DNA of 7,547 bases from Spirochaetaceae bacterium (GTDB lineage: Bacteria > Spirochaetota > Spirochaetia > Treponematales > Breznakiellaceae). Of the stretch, positions 1 to 5,780 are shown piece by piece (position 1 is the first letter of the stretch; every line of letters begins with the position of its first letter). The notes under the pieces were generated by a model. It was not told the origin of the DNA. It worked only from the letters and a program-made list of their open reading frames with translations, and searched no databases. A program made the position numbers and the translations under genes. Location: the NCBI GenBank assembly GCA_031290205.1, contig JAITNZ010000066.1:1-7547 (forward strand), read 5' to 3'.

Positions 1-774
1 GCGGTGTTGGCGGGGCCGGGGGGCCGCCGCCGGGGGGGGGGCCACGCCGACAGCTGCGCGTGCGCTCTGCTGTCGGCGCGCCTCTTCAGTATCCGCCATG
101 AACGGCGCCGCTTCGTAGATAAGGCTGCCCCGACGCTCGAGGAGCACGGGGAGGCGTTTCAGGGCGGTTTCGACGAGAGCGGCATCCTCAGCATCGGCGA
201 ATATCCTTCCTTGCGCATACTTAAAGACAAGCGACACGATCGTGGTATCTTCGGGATACGTTTGCATAGCCTGAACCGCCGCCGCCCGAAAAGAAGCATT
301 GCGCTTCATCTGACGGAGGGCTTCCAGCCGCAAGCATTCTTTTTCGGCGCTTTCAGGCAGCGCGTCAATTTCGCTTAACGCCGCTTCGTGCTGCAAGAGC
401 TCCAGTAGCACACGCGCTTTCAGCGCACGGGCATCACTCAGTTTATACTGATGCCAGCGGTCGGTGGCGAGGGCAAGCTCGGCATTGCCCAGCACTTGGC
501 GGCGCGGCGCTTGCAGTCGGCGTTGCGATAAGGCGAGGAGGTAGGATAAATCGGATGAAAAAGCTGCATAGTCCTGCGCCCGCAGCAGCGCATTTTGCGC
601 CTCCAGAAAGCGCCCCTCGTCAAACGCCTTCTGCGCCCAATCAATGTATTTTTCGGCAATCGCGCTTTCGCCCAGCGCGCCGCTGTCGCCCAGCGCGTTA
701 TCGGTAGGGGGGGCGCTTTGAGCGGCGAGGAAAAAATTAGTGGTGAAAAAGAGCAGGAAAATTCCCCGCCGCAA
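1..774 (-). CDS. Exported helical (TPR-like) protein, 3' end cut by window
   Basis: The minus-strand frame is open from before 867 to base 1 with no stop, so the protein runs past the window (258 residues visible from the start used here). I chose the TTG at 774-772 because it gives a classical signal peptide: MRRG, a run of Phe/Leu, then FLAA before Gln19. An in-frame ATG at 867-865 would add 31 residues made of translated repeat sequence and bury the signal peptide inside the protein; neither start has a good ribosome site. After a short Pro/Gly/Ser linker, residues 39-240 are helical with spaced Ala/Leu/Tyr, such as EKYIDWAQKAFDEGRFLEAQ, which resembles TPR repeats; this is pattern reading, not a domain search. 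It probably acts in the periplasm, perhaps as a scaffold. It follows ricT by 179 bp and may be the last gene of that operon. The visible end is Pro-rich and passes through a C10 run (see findings). Confidence 0.6.
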   Translation of the reverse strand, partial: MRRGIFLLFFTTNFFLAAQSAPPTDNALGDSGALGESAIAEKYIDWAQKAFDEGRFLEAQNALLRAQDYAAFSSDLSYLLALSQRRLQAPRRQVLGNAELALATDRWHQYKLSDARALKARVLLELLQHEAALSEIDALPESAEKECLRLEALRQMKRNASFRAAAVQAMQTYPEDTTIVSLVFKYAQGRIFADAEDAALVETALKRLPVLLERRGSLIYEAAPFMADTEEARRQQSARAAVGVAPPPAAAPRPRQHR

Positions 775-794
775 GCACCGTCGGACTGCCGAAA

Positions 795-952
795 CACCCT
801 TTTCAAAGTGAAAGCAAAGGCAGAAACCGCCTGAGGCGGCGCCCTTTTCAAAGTGAAGGCAAGGCATAAAGAGCCTAAGGCACTGCCTCAAGCGCAGGTG
901 GAATGAACCGCCCTTTTCAAAATGAAGGCAAGGCTGAAAGTGCCTAAGGCAC
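795..952 (-). repeat. Three copies of a 45-nt hairpin-bearing repeat
   Basis: Read on the minus strand, the copies lie at 952-908, 883-839 and 839-795. Each has a 13-nt small palindrome (GTGCCTTAGGCAC, GTGCCTTAGGCTC, CCGCCTCAGGCGG), then TTT plus two bases, then a conserved tail containing GCCTT, TTCA and TTTGAAAAGGG. A 24-nt spacer separates copies one and two; copies two and three abut. The palindromes fold as 5-bp stems with a 3-nt loop, and the third copy changes both sides of the stem together. They start 1 bp after the ricT stop codon. They could be transcript-processing or attenuating elements, or a mobile intergenic repeat. No T-run typical of an intrinsic terminator follows any stem. 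Confidence 0.85.
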
Positions 953-953
953 C

Positions 954-1880
954 TCATTCGCGCACGATTCGCCATAGGTTATCGACTTTTTCGAAACGCT
1001 TACGGGGAAGCATGAGCTGTCTGCCGTCTTCGGCTTCGAGCGTCACCAAGCCGATAATCACGTTCACTTCCCGCACCCGCCAAAGGGTGGCGTCCCAGGT
1101 AAGTTTGCATCCTTCTTGCGGATAGAATTTCCGCTGTTCGGCATAGAATGCGTGTTCATAAGACAGGCAGCAGAGCAAGCGCCCGCAGGAGCCCGAAATC
1201 TTCATTGAATTGAGCGAAAGATTCTGGTCTTTCGCCATCTTTATCGAAACGGGCTTGAGTTTTTCGGCAATCGTATGGCAGCAATACTGCCGCCCGCAGA
1301 TGCCCAGCCCCCCCGAAATGCGCGATTCATCGCGAATGCCGATTTGCCGCAGTTCGATTCGCGCCCTAAAAACCAGCACCAAGTCCTTGACCAGCTCGCG
1401 GAAATCAACACGGGTGTCCGCCGTAAAAAAAAAGAGAATCTTGGCTTCTTCCAAGAGGTAATGAACTGTTACCAGTTTCATCGCCAGATCATTCTCCATG
1501 ATTTTCTCTTTGCAAATCCCGAATGCTTCCCGCTCGCTCTCCCTGTTCTGTTTCGCTTTTTCGAGGTCTTCGCTCGTTGCCGGACGCTCGATGCGGGAAA
1601 TCCGTGCATTGGCAAGCGTGTCGGGGTTTCTTACCGCGCCGATAAGCCGCGCCATGTCTCTGCCATAACGAGTGGGAACAATCACCATCGTGCCCGCGCT
1701 GAGGGGCTCGCCTTTATAAATCGCTAAAAACGTATCGTGCGAGTATTCGAGCAGCACATGGTAAACGGGTGCATTTATCGGACCAGTAAATGTTTCGGTA
1801 ACAACGCTTAACTCTTCAGCGCTATCATCCTCAGGATCTTCCAGTTTTTTTAATTCATCTTCGATTTCATTTTCAATCAT
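954..1880 (-). CDS. ricT: PSP1-domain protein, RicT/YaaT family
   Basis: A 308-residue cytoplasmic protein. Residues 1-25 are acidic. The PSP1 domain covers roughly 60-260, with the family blocks FRELVKDL (160-167), RIELRQIGIRDE (174-185), GGLGICGRQYCC (190-201), VSIKMAKDQNLSLN (211-224) and KISGSCGRLLCCLSYE (227-242). Cysteines 195, 200, 201, 232, 237 and 238 form two clusters. In Bacillus, RicT works with RicA and RicF in an iron-sulfur-binding complex that directs RNase Y-dependent mRNA maturation and affects biofilm formation, competence and sporulation. That role is known for the family; whether it holds here is inference, and no RicA or RicF gene is in view. The ATG is preceded by GAGGGGG at 1889-1895, 8 nt away, which overlaps the yaaR stop codon; the gap to yaaR is 13 bp, so the two are very likely cotranscribed. 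A T9 run (coding strand) near residues 149-152 encodes part of LFFF and is a possible slippage site. Family assignment is firm. Confidence 0.93.
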   Translation of the reverse strand: MIENEIEDELKKLEDPEDDSAEELSVVTETFTGPINAPVYHVLLEYSHDTFLAIYKGEPLSAGTMVIVPTRYGRDMARLIGAVRNPDTLANARISRIERPATSEDLEKAKQNRESEREAFGICKEKIMENDLAMKLVTVHYLLEEAKILFFFTADTRVDFRELVKDLVLVFRARIELRQIGIRDESRISGGLGICGRQYCCHTIAEKLKPVSIKMAKDQNLSLNSMKISGSCGRLLCCLSYEHAFYAEQRKFYPQEGCKLTWDATLWRVREVNVIIGLVTLEAEDGRQLMLPRKRFEKVDNLWRIVRE

Positions 1881-1893
1881 GTCGCCGTCCCCC

Positions 1894-2436
1894 TCACTTC
1901 AATAAGTTGATTAACAAACCGTTGATTTCATCGATATGAGCTAGGAATTTGAGCTTTTCACCTTGAGATGCCATAATCTGCGCGGCGAGATTTTCAAGCT
2001 TCTGGTCGATAACGCCGATCATCATGTATTTTTGCGCGGCATTCCTGATTTCGCCCGTCCGTTCTTTATACTGAGGCTTGAATTTGTTCGCAATTCCTTC
2101 GCTTTCTTCGATATTGAAGGCATTGTCCACGACAAAACGGATGAAACGCCGCACTGCAGTCTTATAATGCTCGATTTCGTCTGGAAAAGGATGCTTTGAA
2201 AGCGCGTCTCCTGTGCTATGCACCTCATCCAAAAGTGCGCTAATTCCGCCGACTTCCCGTGTTTTTGCCGCCTCTGCCGCACTTGCCGCATCAAGCGTCT
2301 GCTCATCGCTCTTCTGCAACATCGAAGAAAATTTTCCCCCTGCCGCTCCCTGCCGCTCAGCTTTTTTCTTCGCAAAACCCTCGCGCAGATTGTTCAGCAA
2401 AAAAGGATTGACTGATTGAAGGGCGCCCGTGTTCAT
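1894..2436 (-). CDS. yaaR: YaaR family protein (DUF327)
   Basis: A 180-residue, mostly helical soluble protein from the ATG at 2436. Family signs: a central LLDEVHSTGDALSKHP block, then a Tyr/Arg/Phe-rich helix containing RRFIRFVVDNAFNIEE, then IDQKLENLAAQIM and a C-terminal IDEINGLLINLL. The first ~60 residues are Ala/Lys-rich and look disordered, which makes it longer than the roughly 145 residues of Bacillus YaaR. The biochemical role of the family is unknown. In Bacillus, yaaR lies just upstream of holB and yaaT (ricT); here it is directly upstream of ricT with no holB between. Start choice: a GTG at 2454 in the same frame would add six residues and overlap the bactofilin gene by 17 bp. 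I prefer ATG 2436, which begins one base after the bactofilin stop (TGATATG) and has GGAGAAAG upstream. Confidence 0.88.
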   Translation of the reverse strand: MNTGALQSVNPFLLNNLREGFAKKKAERQGAAGGKFSSMLQKSDEQTLDAASAAEAAKTREVGGISALLDEVHSTGDALSKHPFPDEIEHYKTAVRRFIRFVVDNAFNIEESEGIANKFKPQYKERTGEIRNAAQKYMMIGVIDQKLENLAAQIMASQGEKLKFLAHIDEINGLLINLLK

Positions 2437-2437
2437 A

Positions 2438-2890
2438 TCAGGCACTTTCTCCACCGGCTAATGTTTCCCGCACGCCGATGGCATCCCGATATGCGGCAAG
2501 AGCCTCGTTCCAAGTATCTTCGCTGGTGCAGACGACAATCCTCCCGTGAATAATGCAGCCCTCGTCCGCCTGAATGCGGCGGGTAATCACATCACCTAAA
2601 ACGAGCCCCGTCGAAAGCACGATCAGCCGCTCGCTTGCCAAGACGTTCCCGCGCACAACACCGCCGATGGTTACCTGTGTGCCGGTGATGTTGCTCCGCA
2701 TGCGGGCGCGTTCTCCGACGACGACCCTCCCCTTCGCGCTCATATCGCCGCGCACACTGCCGTCCACGCGGGTAAACCCGCCGGCATCAATACTCCCCCA
2801 CACACCGGTGTTCGGACCGATAATCGTGTTTATCCCGCCAGCGCCCGAAGCGCGTTCAGCCTTGCTTTTGATAAGAGAAGGGCGATTCAC
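2438..2890 (-). CDS. Bactofilin (polymer-forming cytoskeletal protein)
   Basis: A 150-residue protein. Residues ~20-120 show the bactofilin right-handed beta-helix pattern: short Gly-rich turns repeating about every 17-20 residues, as in NTIIGPNTGVWGSIDAGG, RVDGSVRGDMSAKGRVVVGE, GGVVRGNVLASERL and GLVLGDVITRRIQADEG. The N-terminal tail (1-19) is short and basic; the C-terminal tail (122-150) looks helical and acidic. Bactofilins polymerise without nucleotide at the inner membrane and commonly localise cell-wall enzymes, often M23 peptidases encoded next door, as here. The start is a GTG with a well-placed AGGAAAG site 7 nt upstream. It is 15 bp downstream of the peptidase stop and one base before the yaaR ATG, so translation is probably coupled. 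A role in cell shape, curvature or helicity is inferred from the family and the neighbour. Confidence 0.92.
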   Translation of the reverse strand: MNRPSLIKSKAERASGAGGINTIIGPNTGVWGSIDAGGFTRVDGSVRGDMSAKGRVVVGERARMRSNITGTQVTIGGVVRGNVLASERLIVLSTGLVLGDVITRRIQADEGCIIHGRIVVCTSEDTWNEALAAYRDAIGVRETLAGGESA

Positions 2891-2897
2891 GAAGATG

Positions 2898-2904
2898 CTT
2901 TCCT
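2898..2904 (-). promoter_or_regulatory. Ribosome binding site fixing the bactofilin GTG start
   Basis: AGGAAAG on the minus strand lies 7 nt before the GTG at 2890-2888 and just after the peptidase stop codon. No in-frame ATG is available nearby, so this site supports a GTG start. Confidence 0.75.
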
Positions 2905-2905
2905 G

Positions 2906-3961
2906 TTAACTTTTTCCGGCATTGAGGTTTACTCGGCCAGCGCTTGTGCGGACATTCAAAAATTTATACGGATCAACAACATCCGAGCCAATATGCACCT
3001 CGTAGTGAACGTGAGGTCCGGTAGAAAGTCCGGTATTCCCTATGTACCCGATAACCTCACCCTGCTGAACACGCTGCCCCGTCCTCACCTTGAACGACTG
3101 CATGTGCCCGTAACGGGTGTAAAAACCATGTTTGTGCCGGATAATCACATAATTGCCAAAACCGGTGGGGTCGTAATCAACCGTTACAACCTGCCCGTCC
3201 GCCGTCGAAACGATAGGATCGCCGTATCTAAAAGTCGAAAGGTCTATCCCCCGATGCACATACACCTGACCGGTAAAGGGATTCTCGTTTTCACCAAAAA
3301 ACATCGAGACATGCCCATGCCCCCCCTTAATTGGCCAGATATTGGGCACTTCGGTTAGCAGCGAACTCTGCGATTCAAGCAACTTCCCCAGATTTTCGAT
3401 GGGCTCCCTTGTCTCGGCAAGATAGTTGGCAAGGCTCCGTATTTCGTCCGCCTCGCGCAAACGCCCCTCGGCGCTTTCCCGCATATCAAAAAATGATGAA
3501 AGATCGCCGCCCGAAGCCATTCTCGACGATTGAGCCTCCGCCGTGTTTATCCCCAGCGTCGAAAAAACGCCGGAAAGCGTATTTTGGAAACTCCGCGCCT
3601 CTTTTCTAAGGGTGCCGACCTCGTCCCGCAATTGGTCGAGGCTTGCCTGTGTTTCCTGTAATTTTGAATCTTTATCCGTCAAAATACTCTTGTTGCTGGT
3701 ATACGAATTCCCATACCAGAAAAAAGAGCCAATAATTGCACTGATGATCAGAGCCATGGAGAGGATGGAAAAAAACGTAACTTGGAGATTGTAGACCTTT
3801 TTTTCACTGTGAGGAACGAGCACAAGGGTATAGCGCCGGTTCATCATCAGACCGAGTGCGGTAAAAAAAGCACCCAGCCCGCCCGCCATCGCACGGATAC
3901 GGTTTTTCACTTTTTTTACCAGGTTATTCTCGAATCGTTTATACTCATGCACCTGAGCCAC
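2906..3961 (-). CDS. Membrane-anchored M23 (LytM-type) metalloendopeptidase
   Basis: A 351-residue protein. A basic cytoplasmic N-terminus (1-60) precedes one transmembrane segment at about 61-84. A coiled-coil-like region with heptads of Leu/charged residues follows (~93-130), then a helical linker, and the LytM/M23 domain occupies ~205-335. The zinc ligands are visible as H236 and D240 in HRGID and H319 in HVHYE; H286 (YGHM) and H317 match the accessory catalytic histidines, so the enzyme should be active. It would cut peptide cross-links of peptidoglycan in the periplasm while anchored in the inner membrane. It is the first gene of the operon and sits immediately before the bactofilin, the usual partner that positions such hydrolases for cell shaping. 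The GTG start has GAGAGG 6 nt upstream, and a strong promoter lies about 50 bp upstream. An A7 run (+ strand) near 3865 lies in the N-terminal region. Confidence 0.94.
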   Translation of the reverse strand: MAQVHEYKRFENNLVKKVKNRIRAMAGGLGAFFTALGLMMNRRYTLVLVPHSEKKVYNLQVTFFSILSMALIISAIIGSFFWYGNSYTSNKSILTDKDSKLQETQASLDQLRDEVGTLRKEARSFQNTLSGVFSTLGINTAEAQSSRMASGGDLSSFFDMRESAEGRLREADEIRSLANYLAETREPIENLGKLLESQSSLLTEVPNIWPIKGGHGHVSMFFGENENPFTGQVYVHRGIDLSTFRYGDPIVSTADGQVVTVDYDPTGFGNYVIIRHKHGFYTRYGHMQSFKVRTGQRVQQGEVIGYIGNTGLSTGPHVHYEVHIGSDVVDPYKFLNVRTSAGRVNLNAGKS

Positions 3962-3967
3962 AAAATA

Positions 3968-3973
3968 CCTCTC
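3968..3973 (-). promoter_or_regulatory. Ribosome binding site fixing the M23 peptidase GTG start
   Basis: GAGAGG on the minus strand lies 6 nt before the GTG at 3961-3959. Its spacing supports this GTG rather than a downstream Met, which would remove part of the cytoplasmic segment. Confidence 0.75.
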
Positions 3974-4011
3974 TTAATTATCGGCAAAATCCCCTCAAAA
4001 AATTACACTTT

Positions 4012-4040
4012 ATTCTAGCCGTTCATTAAATTACTGTCAA
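4012..4040 (-). promoter_or_regulatory. Sigma-70-type promoter of the M23-bactofilin-yaaR-ricT operon
   Basis: On the minus strand a perfect -35 TTGACA (4040-4035) is followed by a 17-bp spacer and a -10 TAGAAT (4017-4012, one mismatch to consensus). Transcription would start near 4005, leaving a leader of about 44 nt before the peptidase GTG. Confidence 0.8.
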
Positions 4041-4225
4041 TAGCTCCTGCAAAGCGCGCGGCAATTACGAATTCGAAAATTAACCACGAACGGCACGAAC
4101 AAATCGCAACTATGCGGGCGACCGCATTAAGAATTTGTCCACAGGGGGAAGGCTTTCTCGGTCAGGGCGCGACCGCTACGCACACGCGCTCCTGCCATGC
4201 TCGTTACCGCGCACCTTACTGTTTA

Positions 4226-4283
4226 ACACAGATTTTCACACTGCAATTTTCTTCATCTGTGTCTATCTGTGTGTATCTGTGGA
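4226..4283. repeat. 10-bp tandem repeat (about 3 copies) with an inverted partner
   Basis: Three units of the form yATCTGTGkn follow each other at 10-bp spacing (core ATCTGTG at 4255, 4265 and 4275). ACACAGAT at 4226-4233 is their exact reverse complement, so the stretch can fold back on itself. It resembles short ATCTGTG-type intergenic repeats that I recall from many unrelated bacterial genomes. Confidence 0.7.
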
Positions 4284-4473
4284 CCTTCTTCTTCAGCGGA
4301 CTCACGGAGCTTGACTTGTCAAGGATTAGGTGCTCCAAGTACAGAATGATGGGCAAAGCCCCCGATTTTGTCCGGTATCTTTCACGCTATCAGAATGTTT
4401 TCCCGATGAAGAGCGACAGGCTGCTAGTATCTCGTCACTATTCAAATAGTGGGTCAACACACAAAGATTTTTT

Positions 4474-4555
4474 ACCGCAAAGTCGAAAAACTCGAAGAAG
4501 AGTGCCACAAGCACAGTCTACTTTCTACGTAATTTGACTTTTTCGACTTCGCGGT
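4474..4555. repeat. Large inverted repeat (20-bp arms, 18 matching)
   Basis: The left arm 4474-4493 (ACCGCAAAGTCGAAAAACTC) and the reverse complement of the right arm 4536-4555 (ACCGCGAAGTCGAAAAAGTC) differ at two positions; about 42 nt separate them. It could be a MITE-like remnant or a long stem at the end of the lipoprotein transcript. The transcript side lacks a U-run, so an intrinsic terminator is not supported. Confidence 0.8.
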
Positions 4556-4603
4556 TTTCATATTCATCCTGTAACTACCCACATTTTCATTGCTGACTGC
4601 ATA

Positions 4604-5365
4604 CTAGTAGGTGTTCGTGATATTGATAAGCAGCTCATCGGCCGGGACGAGGAGTCCACCCAGCTCAAGCGTTCCAATGGCGAGCTTGTTACAAGCACTC
4701 GTGTCGCCGCTGGTTATATCTGATTGAAGACTTGCTTTATTCTCGGCACCGACCGAGAGGATATACGTCGCAGTGCCGTCAGTAAACGTGCTTGTGGCGA
4801 ACGTTACGCCCGTGGCAAGCACGATGTCTGCGGTACTGCCATCTTGAATAGCAACCGACGTATTTGCACCCGTAAGGGTAACCGTCGCGGGGTCTATCGT
4901 CATTGCCGCGATTTCCCAGTTTCCCGAAACCGTATCGAGCAGGTCAAGGTTAGCAATCAAGCTGGCGGAGCTTACGCCCCCTGGCGCCGCCACGTTGTCG
5001 AGCAAACCGTAGACGATTGAGCCCGCAGAGGCGCCGGTCGACGTCGTGATGGTGCCAGCGCCGCTCACCGTGGTGGTGTTCTTCAGGTCGAGCACGCCGC
5101 TTACGATCAGGTTGCCGGTCAGCACAAGCTGGTTCGCACCCTGGATAAGCTTTACGTTCGCCGGAATGGTCACGCCGCCTGCGGCTATGGTTACCGTGCC
5201 GGTCGCAGTTACTACATTGTCGCTGGTAACCGAGACGTTTGCACCCAAAGCATCAGCCAATTGTTGCGCCGGACTCGGACCCGCACCGTCATCGCAACCC
5301 ATCACTACAAATCCGATTGCCAGCACCATGACCGACAATCCCGTAAAAAATTGGTTTTTATTCAT
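4604..5365 (-). CDS. Putative surface lipoprotein, beta-repeat type, unknown function
   Basis: A 253-residue protein with a lipoprotein signal: MNKNQ, a hydrophobic core (6-20), then VVMG before Cys24. Valine at -3 is unusual for enterobacterial lipoboxes but acceptable in spirochaetes. The mature protein is rich in Thr, Ala, Gly, Val and Ser. Residues ~43-108 show short alternating segments (TGTVTIAAGGVTIPANVKLI, QLVLTGNLIVSGVLDL, TVSGAGTITTS) like a beta-solenoid or autotransporter passenger. The C-terminal part has more Leu and acidic residues and ends with INITNTY. No catalytic motif is visible. It would be lipid-anchored to the inner or outer membrane. AGGAG lies 7 nt before the ATG, which fixes the start. 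It stands alone between two repeat-rich spacers, so it is probably a single-gene unit. Similar Thr/Ala/Gly-rich lipoproteins often belong to paralogous families in spirochaetes; that is inference. What it binds cannot be told from sequence. Confidence 0.85.
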   Translation of the reverse strand: MNKNQFFTGLSVMVLAIGFVVMGCDDGAGPSPAQQLADALGANVSVTSDNVVTATGTVTIAAGGVTIPANVKLIQGANQLVLTGNLIVSGVLDLKNTTTVSGAGTITTSTGASAGSIVYGLLDNVAAPGGVSSASLIANLDLLDTVSGNWEIAAMTIDPATVTLTGANTSVAIQDGSTADIVLATGVTFATSTFTDGTATYILSVGAENKASLQSDITSGDTSACNKLAIGTLELGGLLVPADELLINITNTY

Positions 5366-5390
5366 ATAAAAACTCCTGTGCGGTCTTTCC

Positions 5391-5419
5391 CGCCGTCAAA
5401 ATTTATATCACGCCGTCAA
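5391..5419 (-). promoter_or_regulatory. Candidate extended -10 promoter bracketed by a 9-bp direct repeat
   Basis: On the minus strand TGATATAAA (5410-5402) reads as an extended -10 (TG, one base, TATAAA). A start near 5395 would give a leader of about 30 nt to the lipoprotein ATG. The 9-mer TTGACGGCG occurs at 5419-5411 and again at 5399-5391, exactly 20 bp apart, placing one copy upstream of the -10 and one over the start point. This spacing, close to two helical turns, fits a repressor site; the regulator is unknown. No good -35 is present. Confidence 0.45.
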
Positions 5420-5430
5420 CGACGACGTAG

Positions 5431-5457
5431 GTTAACACCGTTCACACGGTGGCTAAC
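5431..5457. repeat. Hairpin upstream of the lipoprotein promoter
   Basis: The arms GTTAACACCGT and ACGGTGGCTAAC pair around a TCAC loop with one bulge. The structure lies just upstream of the candidate -10. It may be an operator-like palindrome or the remains of a terminator. TTCTTCTTCTTAA follows on the plus strand, but no plus-strand gene ends here. Confidence 0.55.
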
Positions 5458-5556
5458 TTCTTCTTCTTAACGCTTGTGCTGTCCCTCCGAAGGCGCGGTG
5501 CTTCGACAAGTTCAGCAAGCGGAACTCGCCTGAAAACGAAAAAAGCCCGACAGACC

Positions 5557-5582
5557 GATTGCAGGGAAAAAACCCCGCAATC
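5557..5582. repeat. Strong 10-bp hairpin with a 6-nt loop
   Basis: GATTGCAGGG, AAAAAA, CCCCGCAATC. On minus-strand RNA the single mismatch becomes a G-U pair, giving a full 10-bp stem with a U6 loop. No T-run follows on either side, so this is not an obvious terminator. In a leftward transcript it would be a stable leader structure. Confidence 0.65.
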
Positions 5583-5600
5583 AGCCCATCGAGCTTGTTA

Positions 5601-5688
5601 ATAGAGAAAAATAGAGAAAAATGGTGAAAAAAGTCCGCGAATTGCGTGAATAGACGCGAATAATGACGCGAATAGTTCGATATTCGCG
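5601..5688. repeat. Short repeats: A-rich 10-mers and CGCGAATA units
   Basis: The 10-mer ATAGAGAAAA occurs twice in tandem, then once as ATGGTGAAAA (5601-5630). It is followed by repeated CGTGAATA/CGCGAATAA motifs, ending in an 8-bp perfect hairpin (CGCGAATA, GTTCGA, TATTCGCG; 5667-5688). These look like intergenic repeat sequence rather than coding DNA. Confidence 0.65.
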
Positions 5689-5780
5689 AGTTTTCGCGGG
5701 TAATAAATCTTATATGTGTATCATGGGTAGCGCCCCGCGAGGGGGCCTGACAAAACTTTCTTAGCCTAGATAATCGTACG

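Larger units (their letters stand above)
4041..4603. other. Intergenic region with several short repeats, no convincing gene
   Basis: This stretch lies between the lipoprotein stop and the operon promoter. It holds TAACCACGAACGGCACGAAC at 4081-4100; a 10-bp tandem repeat at 4254-4283; a 14-nt palindrome (CTTGACTTGTCAAG, 4310-4323); a 16-nt palindrome (CACTATTCAAATAGTG, 4436-4451); and the large inverted repeat at 4474-4555. A plus-strand reading frame at 4112-4537 has no ribosome site and consists of repeat sequence, so I do not call it a gene. I see no tRNA, no IS end and no clear intrinsic terminator for the lipoprotein gene. Confidence 0.7.

Noticed and set aside
438..851. Minus-strand open frame of 137 residues
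   Set aside because: It is out of phase with the TPR-like reading frame, which runs longer, has a signal peptide and a plausible helical composition. The 137-residue frame is Arg/Pro/Cys-rich shadow sequence.
1210..1727. Plus-strand open frames opposite ricT
   Set aside because: The ricT frame carries strong family motifs on the other strand, so these are antisense shadows.
2022..2375. Minus-strand 117-residue frame inside yaaR
   Set aside because: Out of phase with the YaaR frame, which shows the family pattern across its length.
4142..4225. tRNA or small structured RNA in the GC-rich stretch
   Set aside because: No cloverleaf arms, no T-loop motif and no CCA end could be found; only a 5-bp stem (CGGTC/GACCG).
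4112..4537. Plus-strand open frame of 141 residues
   Set aside because: No ribosome site, and its sequence is a translation of tandem and inverted intergenic repeats.
4474..4555. Intrinsic terminator of the lipoprotein gene
   Set aside because: The arms are long, but the loop is about 42 nt and an A-run rather than a U-run follows on the transcript side.
5557..5582. Intrinsic terminator
   Set aside because: Stable stem, but the T-run is in the loop and none follows the stem on either strand.
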